A stretch of DNA of 54,493 nucleotides. Source: an uncultured Alphaproteobacteria bacterium. Its GTDB lineage: Bacteria; Pseudomonadota; Alphaproteobacteria; RF32; CAG-239. The stretch lies in contig CALXPO010000008.1 in assembly GCA_944390315.1 (NCBI GenBank), forward strand, positions 1-54,493. Reading direction: 5' to 3'. This document shows, piece after piece, positions 26,556-34,807 of the stretch. The position numbers and the translations under genes were made by a program. Numbering within the stretch: position 1 is the first letter of the stretch; each line of letters begins with the position of its first letter. The notes under the pieces were generated by a model. That model did not search any database. It was not told the DNA's origin and was given only the letters and a program-made list of their open reading frames with translations.

Positions 26556-27515
26556 TTAGTACTTAATGCAAAACAATGTTTTAATTGCCGGCGGCTGAAC
26601 CGTTGACGATGCACCATAAACAGAACTTGAGGAAGCAGCATTAAAATTCAGCCCTCTATATATAGGAGAAGCATCCTGTCCGTCTTCATAAATGCAGCTT
26701 ACTGTATTATCTAAAGAAAAACAGCCTGTCGAACTTCTGAGCACACCAAACTGCACTGCCCCCGAACCTGAACCGACATCAATTTTACCTGTTATATTCG
26801 GCAACCCAGCAGTTAAAATAGTTCCCGAAGCCGTTCCTCCCCAAAAGGTACGATTTACATAATTGGGAACATTAAATGTAGTTGAACCATTTCCCGAACC
26901 GTATTTGGTACCAATTACCGCAAATAAATCCGTGTAATCTTCACGATTGATTTCCGAACCATCACAAACCAACCATCCATCTGGCGGCGTATCCCCTGCA
27001 AAAGCCATTAACGCACCCGCAATATATGCCTTTTGTGAAAGCTCTGCCCAATACTTAGAACTTCCGGACGTACAATCTTCAATTTCACCGATTGCCCAAC
27101 TTTGAGCCAGTTTGGCATTTTCAGATGCATTCTGCATAAACTGCTCAGTATTATTTGCCGCTTGTAAAGAATTATTTTCACTTGCCAAAGCGTTTTCCGC
27201 ACTCCCTGCGGCAGAAATGGCATAGGCCTGAGTTTGATTGACGATTGTTTGTAATTCTGTTTTTTGATTATTTACATATTCGTCAATTTCAGGCTTAGCT
27301 ATTTGCATAGCAACTTCGGCCATAATCGGTTCTGCATGTGTTTTAACATAACTGTCAACTTCTTTTTTTGAAACATTATTAACATAATCTTGTATTTCTT
27401 GCTGACCTGATTTGACATACATCAAATGCAAATCGAGTTCTAAATCGACGGCATCTTGCCAATATACATTAAGAGTTTGACTTTCTGCCATATTTATCTG
27501 AACAATATTACTCAT
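26556..27515 (-). CDS. tail fibre with C-terminal tail collar domain (copy 2)
   Basis: A 319-residue fibre. The N-terminal ~165 residues are helical and repetitive (NNQKTELQTIVNQTQAYAIS). The C-terminal part (about 170-319) is a Tail_Collar domain (PF07484 type): GDTPPDGWLVCDGSEINR, then YTDLFAVIGTKYGSGNGSTT, FNVPNY and a final receptor-like segment ending IKTLFCIKY. It begins in the stop region of the preceding gene (ATGAGTAA). It is paralogous to the fibre at 27870 in the collar domain but not at the N-terminus. Likely receptor binding at the tail. Confidence 0.85.
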   Translation of the reverse strand: MSNIVQINMAESQTLNVYWQDAVDLELDLHLMYVKSGQQEIQDYVNNVSKKEVDSYVKTHAEPIMAEVAMQIAKPEIDEYVNNQKTELQTIVNQTQAYAISAAGSAENALASENNSLQAANNTEQFMQNASENAKLAQSWAIGEIEDCTSGSSKYWAELSQKAYIAGALMAFAGDTPPDGWLVCDGSEINREDYTDLFAVIGTKYGSGNGSTTFNVPNYVNRTFWGGTASGTILTAGLPNITGKIDVGSGSGAVQFGVLRSSTGCFSLDNTVSCIYEDGQDASPIYRGLNFNAASSSSVYGASSTVQPPAIKTLFCIKY

Positions 27516-27870
27516 GAGTGACCTGCTCCGTTATTCTGAAAATAGCTATTTTATTTATATCGGCCGGAAAAATAGTATGGACTGTTCCATCATCAAAAGT
27601 AAGTTGAATATCGGTTTTATAATCACCGACATCAATATCCGTTTGCTCAGGCGTCAGCAATAAAGCAACCTTACCTTTTTTTATATCTATATCTGCAGCC
27701 TGCAAATCAAACATCAACTGGTTATCATCAATTTTTCGAACCTGCATATTGATTTTTGCTTTGGACAAATCAATATCTTCGCATCCTTTTTTAAGCTGTA
27801 ATCTGATTGTAAATGTGTCGCCTTGTCTGACGGCTATTAAATCAGCATTTGGATAAATATAACCGGTCAT
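27508..27870 (-). CDS. BppU-like small tail protein
   Basis: A 120-residue beta-rich protein. The pattern ADLIAVRQGDTFTIRLQLKK and the alternating strands after it (KINMQVRK, VALLLTPEQTDI, DIQLTFDDG) resemble the N-terminal domain of baseplate upper proteins (BppU, PF10651). It sits between two collar-domain fibres, with its start overlapping the previous stop by one base (TAATG). It may link a fibre to the tail. The family call is tentative. Confidence 0.6.
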   Translation of the reverse strand: MTGYIYPNADLIAVRQGDTFTIRLQLKKGCEDIDLSKAKINMQVRKIDDNQLMFDLQAADIDIKKGKVALLLTPEQTDIDVGDYKTDIQLTFDDGTVHTIFPADINKIAIFRITEQVTHE

Positions 27871-28643
27871 TATTCTTCCTCCTTAACTTTAATAAAGAAA
27901 TTAACAGCTTGGTTAATCGGCGTAACGTGAGAAGATGCACCATAAATGGCATTGGATTTTGAAGCATCAAAACCAACTGTATTTTTTCCGACATAGTAAG
28001 GACTATTTGAAGTCCAGAAAATAGCTTGACCACTTGCCGAAAAGCATCCTGAACCACTATTTGCTCCTAACTGTTCTCCTGATAATTGCCCCGTAATATT
28101 AGGCAATCCTTCTGCTTGAGTTGTTTGAATATTTCCGGCAGAATCTCCTCCCAAGCCACGTAAAAATTTACCGCGATAATCCGGTAAATTAAAAGTTGTT
28201 GTTCCGTCACCTTGTCCAAACTTGGTACTGATTAAGGCAAATAAATCGGCATATTCCGTACGACTGATAGCTTGCCCGTTACATAAAAACCAGTTATCAT
28301 GATTAGCATCTTTAACGGATGCTTTTATATCTCCGATTTTCCAAAGTTTATTCAATATTGCCGTTAAAGAAGAAGTCACATGACTTGATGTTTCATTTAA
28401 TTGTGACTTATTAACCGCATCCGTATCATCAGTTCCTTTGCCCAATCTGGTAATTTTGAAACCGCCCAAATTTAAGTTCCCCTGCATCGGAGCAATACCC
28501 GTACGCAAAAGACATTGATTTAATCCTTCCGCAAAGTTGTCATCCTCTTCATCATGATGATCCGTAACAATATCAATGTCATCTATTCGGTCTTGTTCCC
28601 AGTTATGCAATCTCGTAAAATTTCCTTGTGAATCATATGGCAT
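27870..28643 (-). CDS. tail fibre with tail collar domain (copy 1)
   Basis: A 257-residue fibre from ATG 28643, which follows a clear AGGAGATATAAA; an upstream in-frame start at 28694 would lie across the terminator. The N-terminus (MPYDSQGNFTRLHNWEQDR, then PMQGNLNLGGFKI) matches phage fibre N-terminal parts. The Tail_Collar domain (about 120-257) contains DNWFLCNGQAISRTEYADLF and FGQGDGTTTFNLPDYRGKFL. It is the better match of the two fibres to the canonical collar domain. It lies 13 bases after a terminator T-run. Confidence 0.87.
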   Translation of the reverse strand: MPYDSQGNFTRLHNWEQDRIDDIDIVTDHHDEEDDNFAEGLNQCLLRTGIAPMQGNLNLGGFKITRLGKGTDDTDAVNKSQLNETSSHVTSSLTAILNKLWKIGDIKASVKDANHDNWFLCNGQAISRTEYADLFALISTKFGQGDGTTTFNLPDYRGKFLRGLGGDSAGNIQTTQAEGLPNITGQLSGEQLGANSGSGCFSASGQAIFWTSNSPYYVGKNTVGFDASKSNAIYGASSHVTPINQAVNFFIKVKEEE

Positions 28644-28655
28644 TTTATATCTCCT

Positions 28656-28690
28656 AAAAAAACAAGGGACATATTTTAATATGCCCCTTG
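28656..28690 (-). terminator. intrinsic terminator between S74 fibre and collar fibre genes
   Basis: A 13-bp stem (one G-T pair) on the minus strand with seven following T, directly between the two fibre genes. The next ribosome site begins immediately after the T-run. Confidence 0.85.
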
Positions 28691-28712
28691 ACAATTTTCT
28701 TATTATCTAATG

Positions 28713-29570
28713 TTAGTCACACGCTAATTTATAATTAACACGCCAATATCCATCTTCTCCTTTTATAACGGCTTCAGGTCTAAACTCTTTAACCTCTTGA
28801 GCAATCAAACCAATTTGAGTCTGAGGGTTGCCTATATAATTAAAGCGATATACCGTCAAACCGTTATCAAGTTTACCTACCGGACAGATATTCTCTTTTA
28901 ATCGAATATCTGACAAAGCAGCAATCAAAGCAGCCGCATCGCTGGCATCGGCTTTAACACCTATCGCCGACGAACTCCCTTTGTTGACTTGATCGGAGGC
29001 TTGAGACATAGCATTAAATATATTATTATATACATCATAGCCGCTAATGCTGTTTTGCAAAGTTTGTAAAATTTCATTAAGCGACTTTTGGCGAGCCGAA
29101 TTAGTAAAATCAGCCGCATTAATTGAATCGTTTAAGCTGTTTGAAAAAGCATTTTGACCCTGTATCACACTTTCATAAGCCGCATTTGTCAAAGCGTCAT
29201 ATTGATTATTTTGCAAATTGGACATAGCATTATTATATGCTTGACTGCCAACGGCAATTCCCTGATTTTGCAATTTGGTATTAAGATTGGATAAATCTTG
29301 CTCAAATTGCTGATTGAGTTTGGTACTTGCCTGATTATAAACAGCATTTTCCATTCTCTGACGCGCATCATCTGACGCATCGACATTATAGATATAGTTT
29401 GGTAGATTAGATGACAAATTGTAAGCATTACCCGCAATATTTTGATAAGTCTTATCAACTACCGACGTATCCAATCCTTTCAAATAATTTTTCAACTCAT
29501 TGGCCGCAGCTAACGCCTGCGGATTTGAAGTTGTTGTTTTACTACTTCCCGAAGCAAAACTTCCTGACAT
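28713..29570 (-). CDS. tail fibre/tip protein with S74 self-cleaving chaperone domain
   Basis: A 285-residue protein. The first ~215 residues are helical and rich in N, Q, S and A (coiled-coil-like). The C-terminal ~65 residues are an intramolecular chaperone of the peptidase S74 family: SDIRLKENI carries the serine-lysine dyad (S220, K225), then LDNGLTVYRFNYIG, IGLIAQEVKEFRPEAV and GYWRVNY. Such domains help trimer assembly and cut themselves off before the serine. Both dyad residues are present, so cleavage is expected. A terminator follows the gene. Confidence 0.85.
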   Translation of the reverse strand: MSGSFASGSSKTTTSNPQALAAANELKNYLKGLDTSVVDKTYQNIAGNAYNLSSNLPNYIYNVDASDDARQRMENAVYNQASTKLNQQFEQDLSNLNTKLQNQGIAVGSQAYNNAMSNLQNNQYDALTNAAYESVIQGQNAFSNSLNDSINAADFTNSARQKSLNEILQTLQNSISGYDVYNNIFNAMSQASDQVNKGSSSAIGVKADASDAAALIAALSDIRLKENICPVGKLDNGLTVYRFNYIGNPQTQIGLIAQEVKEFRPEAVIKGEDGYWRVNYKLACD

Positions 29571-29571
29571 A

Positions 29572-30018
29572 TTATTTCTCCTTTACGCTCAAAAATTTAC
29601 ACTCATTTTGTAACATTCCGAGAATAAAGACATCTTTTCCGTCTTCTCGATAGTTACGTATTAGTCCCTCAATTTTGAAACCAACACCGATAGCCAATTT
29701 AAGGGATAAAAAATTGTCTACATCAATCAAGGCATTGATTCGTCGGCAATGCCAAAAATTAAATGCCACATCAAAAATGTTTTTTAAGACACGGCGACAG
29801 CACCACCGCTTGTCTTGTGCCAAAATACTTATCCATACATCTTGTTTTTCTTGCAAATCAGAATAAACAACTCCGCCGACGAGCTTATCGTCCAGCAAAA
29901 AGCCCAAACAAACAGCTATATTTTCATTGTTGGCGTCCATTTTAAGTTGACGACAAATTTTCTCGGTCAACTTTTCATCTCCGACAACTAATTTACAAAA
30001 TTCCACTTCCTTGCTCAT
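29572..30018 (-). CDS. phage-encoded GNAT acetyltransferase
   Basis: About 148 residues from ATG 30018 (MSKEVEFCKL); an earlier start at 30045 lies deeper in the upstream gene. It has a GNAT fold: a central strand LVGGVVYSDL, the AcCoA region around RRVLKNIFDVAFNFWHCRRI, and a late part NALIDVDNFLSLKLAIGVGF then KIEGLIRNY. It resembles acetyltransferases found among tail genes of P22/T7-like phages. The substrate is unknown; it could modify a host or virion component. It overlaps the preceding gene by 26 bases. Confidence 0.78.
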   Translation of the reverse strand: MSKEVEFCKLVVGDEKLTEKICRQLKMDANNENIAVCLGFLLDDKLVGGVVYSDLQEKQDVWISILAQDKRWCCRRVLKNIFDVAFNFWHCRRINALIDVDNFLSLKLAIGVGFKIEGLIRNYREDGKDVFILGMLQNECKFLSVKEK

Positions 30019-31564
30019 AACGTATCCCCGTATTATGCCACTCAATCAAATTGCCTTTGGTTTTGGTTTTGAATACAACCGATAACTTAAAACCGCTTGC
30101 GGAACAACATATCCACTGACTGTAAATAGCCCCCTTCAACGTTGCCCATTTCGTACCGATAGGATTGCTCAAGCTACTCCATTTTGTTTTGTTATTTTCA
30201 GAAGCCCATTTAGTTAACCCGCTACTACCGATATTTTCTTGATAGGTTCGCTCCTTATCATCAAAATCGGTATTGAGATAAATTCCCAAAGCAAACTTAG
30301 TAGAACTTTTCGTTCGAGGATTAATCAGTTGAACTTTTTTCAAATGATTGGAACCAAAGTTTGAATAAGCCTGATGAATATTTCCCTTAATTGACAAACC
30401 GTTATCCGAGTAACCTTCATCAAACAGATAAACGCCGCTCTTAGAACCGAAATAAAGTCGACCGCCGAGCATTCCCCAACAAAGAGAAGCAATATCGGTA
30501 AATCGACACCAAGCTCCGGAACTCAAATTAATGACATGTTGCTCAAATTGTTGCCTGACCGGTACATTAAACAAAGCATAACCACCGCGAGGATAAATAA
30601 TTCCCTGCCATCCCAATGACTTTTTGTTATCTTTGACACGTTCAAGCACCAAGCCGCGAATTTTATCACTATAAGCCTTTGCCTGAGCCCCGCTTTGAGC
30701 CAACGGCATAACTTGAGATAAAGGAATATATCCGTCTTCGGAAATCATCACCACATCGCCTTGATATTGAATAACACAGCGATTTCCGATTGGCTTGCTG
30801 ACATAATATTTTCCTCTCAAACTCCAATCATCGGCATTGCTCGGATCAGAGCCGCTATAAACCAAAACTTCACCTTCGGAAGTGATAAATAAGGTCAAAT
30901 CATCAATTCCCTGACCGCCGTCTTGCGTCCAACAGGCAATTGCCTGCAAATAACCACCTCGACTGACAAGGGTTGAAAAATCAAGAGCAAGCAAATTGCC
31001 CTGAACTTCTCCGGCTTCTTCGGAATACCAACAAACCAAGGAATTTTTTTCAACAAAAAATAAACGTTGCTTTGAAACGGCAACGTTTATCAATTTTTTC
31101 TTATCCAAACCGTCTCCGGTAAATTCGGCCTCTTGCCACGCCCAGATGCCGCTTTCGGTTTCAAGCCAAGTTAACGGAACATCATAGCCGTTGCAAATAA
31201 TCAGGCGTTCTTTGAATTGTGCATATTGCCAGTTATTATACAAATTGCCGCTATAAACTTCTTTAACGGCAACAGAAGAAGACACATCCCAGATTTTTCC
31301 GTTTCCGCAAGCAAACAACCTGTCTCCGTCACCATGATGAAATTCAATCAAAGTCTCTGTTTTTATATTTTCATCATTCAAGGCATAGGCACGATAACCG
31401 CCCCGCAAACAAACTTTTGTTTCCGACGGATAATAGTTATCCATAACAATGGCATCGGTTTCATCCATCATGTCATAACTGTCACGGGCATTCAGTCCGC
31501 CGATGGGAGCCGGTAAGATATAATCATAAGAACGAGAGCTTCTGTTAACATTTATTTTTCCCAT
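29993..31564 (-). CDS. tail hub/stabilisation protein (P22 gp10 / T7 gp12-like)
   Basis: About 523 residues from ATG 31564 (GGAG upstream). The protein is beta-rich and propeller-like. The N-terminal APIGGLNARDSYDMMDETDA is characteristic of podovirus packaged-DNA stabilisation or tail tubular B proteins, followed by DNYYPSETKVCLRGGYR. Repeated strands continue to a C-terminal W-rich region (SGLTKWASENNKTKWSSL). It lies after the gp4-like connector, as in P22-type tails. It would form part of the tail tube or plug. Confidence 0.82.
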   Translation of the reverse strand: MGKINVNRSSRSYDYILPAPIGGLNARDSYDMMDETDAIVMDNYYPSETKVCLRGGYRAYALNDENIKTETLIEFHHGDGDRLFACGNGKIWDVSSSVAVKEVYSGNLYNNWQYAQFKERLIICNGYDVPLTWLETESGIWAWQEAEFTGDGLDKKKLINVAVSKQRLFFVEKNSLVCWYSEEAGEVQGNLLALDFSTLVSRGGYLQAIACWTQDGGQGIDDLTLFITSEGEVLVYSGSDPSNADDWSLRGKYYVSKPIGNRCVIQYQGDVVMISEDGYIPLSQVMPLAQSGAQAKAYSDKIRGLVLERVKDNKKSLGWQGIIYPRGGYALFNVPVRQQFEQHVINLSSGAWCRFTDIASLCWGMLGGRLYFGSKSGVYLFDEGYSDNGLSIKGNIHQAYSNFGSNHLKKVQLINPRTKSSTKFALGIYLNTDFDDKERTYQENIGSSGLTKWASENNKTKWSSLSNPIGTKWATLKGAIYSQWICCSASGFKLSVVFKTKTKGNLIEWHNTGIRYEQGSGIL

Positions 31565-32258
31565 AGACAATCACTCCGTCATTTATTTTGTTTATATCAT
31601 CACCGCCTGCCAAACAAATATCTTTGGTAGCCAATGAAGCTCCTAATTTTTTACGACATTCACGCTCATATTCGGCATATTCTTCGGCATAACTCTGTCC
31701 GTTTCTGGCCTGCAAACGCCATCTGATGGCCAATTTTACCAAATATTCGTCAAAAACGGGAATATCCGTATCCGCGCTTAATTCCGTTTTTTCGGTAAAA
31801 ATTTTGCCGTCATAAGCAATAACGGCCGAACGATACTGAAAAACAATTTTTATATTCGGCGGCGGCGGCGTTAAGAAACGAAACATAGAATTTTGGATCT
31901 TAAATTTAATATCACCGTCGGCATTATGAAAATATTTATCACGTTGCCACTGTTCGGGCGTAATCGCACCGATAACTTTTTCCGCGGCATCTTTAATATA
32001 AACGGTATTGTTCAACAGCTGATAAAAATCGGGACAAAAAGAAGCTATCGGATAATCACTTCGATTTTCACAGGTAAGCAAGACGCCGTCTTTAGTCAGC
32101 TCCTGCCAATCACCGTATCGCAGTAATCCGTTCAAAGCATCAGTCGCGACACTTAAAAATATTTTGTCATTTTGACCGTCGGAACCGAATAATGTCGTCG
32201 GCGCCTGTACACAAGCAACTGCCGCCACATCCTGACAAATTTGTAATATATTTTTCAT
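31545..32258 (-). CDS. head-to-tail connector (P22 gp4-like)
   Basis: A 237-residue protein resembling the podovirus tail accessory/head-completion proteins. It begins with a helical part (LQICQDVAAVACVQAPTTLF) and has the family's central FCPDFYQLLNNTVYI and IKIVFQYRS. A C-terminal helix DEYLVKLAIRWRLQARNGQS is followed by YAEEYAEYE. The start overlaps the preceding stop as ATGA. It probably binds the portal and begins the short tail. Confidence 0.75.
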   Translation of the reverse strand: MKNILQICQDVAAVACVQAPTTLFGSDGQNDKIFLSVATDALNGLLRYGDWQELTKDGVLLTCENRSDYPIASFCPDFYQLLNNTVYIKDAAEKVIGAITPEQWQRDKYFHNADGDIKFKIQNSMFRFLTPPPPNIKIVFQYRSAVIAYDGKIFTEKTELSADTDIPVFDEYLVKLAIRWRLQARNGQSYAEEYAEYERECRKKLGASLATKDICLAGGDDINKINDGVIVYGKNKC

Positions 32259-32827
32259 TTACTCTCCTTTCTGGCTTTTTTGGCGGAAGAAGATTTTTTA
32301 TCTTTAGATAAAACGGCAAGTTTTTCTTCCAACTGAGCAATTTTTGCCAAATATTTTTCTTCTTTTTGTTGCCATTTTTTAAGGGAAAGATTGTCTTTGG
32401 CCTGCAACAAAAATTTTTCTGCCAACTGTCGTTCTTTTTCAACTCCGAGCAAAACAGCCTTGTCCGAACTAAGATGAGCCAAGGTTTCGACCGTAAAAAT
32501 ACCGTGAATTTTCAAACTTTCGATTTCGGCTCTGTCCAAAAATGCAAACTGCTCCAAAGGAGTTCCTTCGGCCACTTGTTTTTTGGCCAATTGATAACGG
32601 GCATACTCCACCGGAAAACGTTTGATTTTATCTTCGGTTGCCGGTTGATCGAAAACTTCGGAAATATTATCTTTAATTCTGATTTCGCAAAAGCAGACCT
32701 GCTTAAATTTCGGCAGACCGTTATCACCGATTTCTTGAGTTTTGACCGTACGGTCGTAAAAACGAGCCACAATTCCCTCTTCACTGCCGGAATTGTTGGC
32801 CACTTTTTCAAACATGGCAAAATCCAT
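32255..32827 (-). CDS. phage virion protein with helix-hairpin-helix-like segment, unknown role
   Basis: A 190-residue protein between capsid and connector genes. The N-terminal half is beta-like (EEGIVARFYDRTVKT, CFCEIRIKDNISEVF). A segment near 100-125 (RAEIESLKIHGIFTVETLAH) looks like a helix-hairpin-helix. The C-terminus is a lysine-rich coiled coil. The position suggests a head-associated or decoration protein. Its start lies 15 bases after the T-run of the capsid terminator. No family is firmly recognised. Confidence 0.65.
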   Translation of the reverse strand: MDFAMFEKVANNSGSEEGIVARFYDRTVKTQEIGDNGLPKFKQVCFCEIRIKDNISEVFDQPATEDKIKRFPVEYARYQLAKKQVAEGTPLEQFAFLDRAEIESLKIHGIFTVETLAHLSSDKAVLLGVEKERQLAEKFLLQAKDNLSLKKWQQKEEKYLAKIAQLEEKLAVLSKDKKSSSAKKARKESK

Positions 32828-32841
32828 TATTTTTCTCCGAT

Positions 32842-32878
32842 AAAAAAGAAGAAAGCCTGAAAAATTTCAGGCTTTCTT
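32842..32878 (-). terminator. intrinsic terminator after the major capsid gene
   Basis: A perfect 14-bp stem with a two-base loop (32849-32862 with 32865-32878) is followed on the minus strand by a T-run. The next gene starts 15 bases on. Confidence 0.88.
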
Positions 32879-32891
32879 ACTAAGACAATTA

Positions 32892-33863
32892 TTATTCGCT
32901 CTTATCAATCAAAACACCTTGCAAGGCGGCATTTGACATAGTCATATTACCGGCCCAGCCGACAATTTTGTAGATGGCATCTTGATTAACGGCCATTCTC
33001 TCACCGCCGATAACTTTCATATCGCGGTCTTTGTGACTGCGCAGATAGATATAATTGGTGTTAAGAAAATACATTTTACCGTCAGGACAATTACCACCCT
33101 GACCGCCGTCACAAACAACATCGGCGCCTTTGTAACGTAAAGCGGTAAAACCGGCATCAGCCAACTTAGAGTCAGTAAAACGCTGTTGAGCCGTCAAAGA
33201 CTGTTCAAAAAGCGAATACATGTCATTGCCGGCAATAATCAAATCCGGTTTGTCCACACCGCGGCTCAAAGATAAGTACATTTTATCCATGGCCAAGCGA
33301 ATATTATCCGGTGTCAGAGCTGCATCGGCAGTCATGGATTTATTGCGCCAAAACTCATTACCCGGTGTAGCACGATCAATACCGCCGACCGTACCGGTTT
33401 CGGGAGCATCGGCCACCAACAATTTCAAACCGCCGATTGCCTTACCGCTGGCATCGGTTCCGTCTCCGTAAATAGCTTCCGCCATTTTATTTGACATGGT
33501 TTTAACGGCGTTATCAATACGTTTTTCAAACAAATCCATCAATTGGAATTTGCCTGAGTTTTTAAGCATATCTTCACCCGAAATAGCCACCGGAACGGCG
33601 CAAAGTTTAAGACTGTATTCGGCCGCAGTGAACAATTGTTTAGGCGTATATTCGATTGAATCATATCCCGAATACCAACTCATATCACCTTCACCGTATT
33701 CCAACTCTTCCAAAATTTTGGAACCACCATAAATATAACGATTATGTCCTTTTTCGCGCAATCTATTCAAAAGAGCGTTATTTTTGGAAACGGCATCGGT
33801 CATGGTACCGCTGCGATTTTCTAAAGTAGTTGTAAAAATTTCATTATAAGTTTCATTTGCCAT
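32892..33863 (-). CDS. major capsid protein
   Basis: A 323-residue phage coat protein from ATG 33863 (MANETYNEIF); a second ATG two codons upstream sits too close to the AAGGA site. The N-terminal helix, the GSKILEELEYGEGDMSWYSG loop region, and a long central part with ISGEDMLKNSGKFQL and KRIDNAVKTMSNKMAEAIYG fit HK97-fold capsid proteins. The end (VNQDAIYKIVGWAGNMTMSN) is a typical conserved capsid strand. It follows portal and scaffold-like genes and is followed by its own terminator. It forms the head shell. Confidence 0.87.
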   Translation of the reverse strand: MANETYNEIFTTTLENRSGTMTDAVSKNNALLNRLREKGHNRYIYGGSKILEELEYGEGDMSWYSGYDSIEYTPKQLFTAAEYSLKLCAVPVAISGEDMLKNSGKFQLMDLFEKRIDNAVKTMSNKMAEAIYGDGTDASGKAIGGLKLLVADAPETGTVGGIDRATPGNEFWRNKSMTADAALTPDNIRLAMDKMYLSLSRGVDKPDLIIAGNDMYSLFEQSLTAQQRFTDSKLADAGFTALRYKGADVVCDGGQGGNCPDGKMYFLNTNYIYLRSHKDRDMKVIGGERMAVNQDAIYKIVGWAGNMTMSNAALQGVLIDKSE

Positions 33864-33900
33864 TTTCATTTTCCTTATTCAAATAAATTGTTATTCCGGT

Positions 33901-34584
33901 TTAGTCTTCCAATTCCGCAAATTTTCTTTCCAAAATCTGACGCGTAGTCATATTTTTGAAATCTTCTGCGGCCAAAGCCTTTCCCTTAGGGGAAAAACCG
34001 GCGGCTTTGGCTTTTTTGGCAGCCTCGGCAGCAGCGGCCGCGGCAGCAAAATCTTTTTCTCTTTGTTCAAAACGAGATTGAAGTTGAGCAAGAGACGATT
34101 GAAGAGCCTCAATTCGATAAAGCACATCAGTCAGCGGATTTGCTCTTTCGTTTTCGCCAAAATCCACACCATAAGCCTTTGCCAAGTAACAAAGCATTGC
34201 TTTGGGTGAGGCCTCGAGCATTTCTTCGGCAAAAATCAGCTTTTCAATCCAATCTTTAGGTGTTTTAAAACCGTGACAGCAGCCTTTGGTTTTGAATTCT
34301 TCATTCAAAAAACGCTCAAGCTGCAATTCTTCCTCGCAACGTGAACAATAATTTTCAAATTCCTTCTCACGTTGATGAAGATAACGGCGCATTGACAACG
34401 GCAGAGTTTTAAATATCTCCGCGATTTCGGCGTCATATACGCTCGGAGCCTGCAAATATTCATCTGCAGGCTCCGTTTCTTTTTCGATTTCAGACTTTAG
34501 CTCGGCTGATGCTTTAGCTTGTCTGGCTTTTTCATATTGTGCAAACTGTTCCTCGAGGAACCGTCTGGTTTCACTTTTTTGCAT
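33901..34584 (-). CDS. capsid scaffolding-like protein
   Basis: A 227-residue, highly helical, charged protein from ATG 34584 (AAAGGAG upstream). An alanine-rich coiled coil lies near 175-200 (FAAAAAAAEAAKKAKAAGF), and the short conserved C-terminal helix TTRQILERKFAELED could contact the capsid. A cysteine cluster lies near residue 80 (YCSRC) and near 100 (GCCHGF). The position between portal and capsid is that of podovirus scaffolds. The call rests on context and composition. Confidence 0.7.
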   Translation of the reverse strand: MQKSETRRFLEEQFAQYEKARQAKASAELKSEIEKETEPADEYLQAPSVYDAEIAEIFKTLPLSMRRYLHQREKEFENYCSRCEEELQLERFLNEEFKTKGCCHGFKTPKDWIEKLIFAEEMLEASPKAMLCYLAKAYGVDFGENERANPLTDVLYRIEALQSSLAQLQSRFEQREKDFAAAAAAAEAAKKAKAAGFSPKGKALAAEDFKNMTTRQILERKFAELED

Positions 34585-34807
34585 ACCATATACTCCTTTT
34601 GTAATTACGAATAAACTCGGCCCAAAGTTCTTTGCGCCAAGTCCGCTCATTATCAAGACGAACTTTTTTGCAAAATTCGTCCGAATAATCTTCCTTAATA
34701 GCAAGATTATTTGCTCTTAAAAATTTATCGACATCTTGTTGACAAGATGCCGATGTCCCGTCCGGAAGCAAGATTTCTTCCGTCCACTGTTTATTAAAAT
34801 ACGTCAT
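34571..34807 (-). CDS. small phage protein, unknown
   Basis: A 78-residue protein rich in charged and aromatic residues (LDNERTWRKELWAEFIRNYK), without membrane segments. Its ATG overlaps the portal stop as ATGA, and the next gene starts inside its 3' end, so it is translationally coupled and likely real. No family recognised. It could be a small head or connector factor. Confidence 0.6.
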   Translation of the reverse strand: MTYFNKQWTEEILLPDGTSASCQQDVDKFLRANNLAIKEDYSDEFCKKVRLDNERTWRKELWAEFIRNYKRSIWYAKK

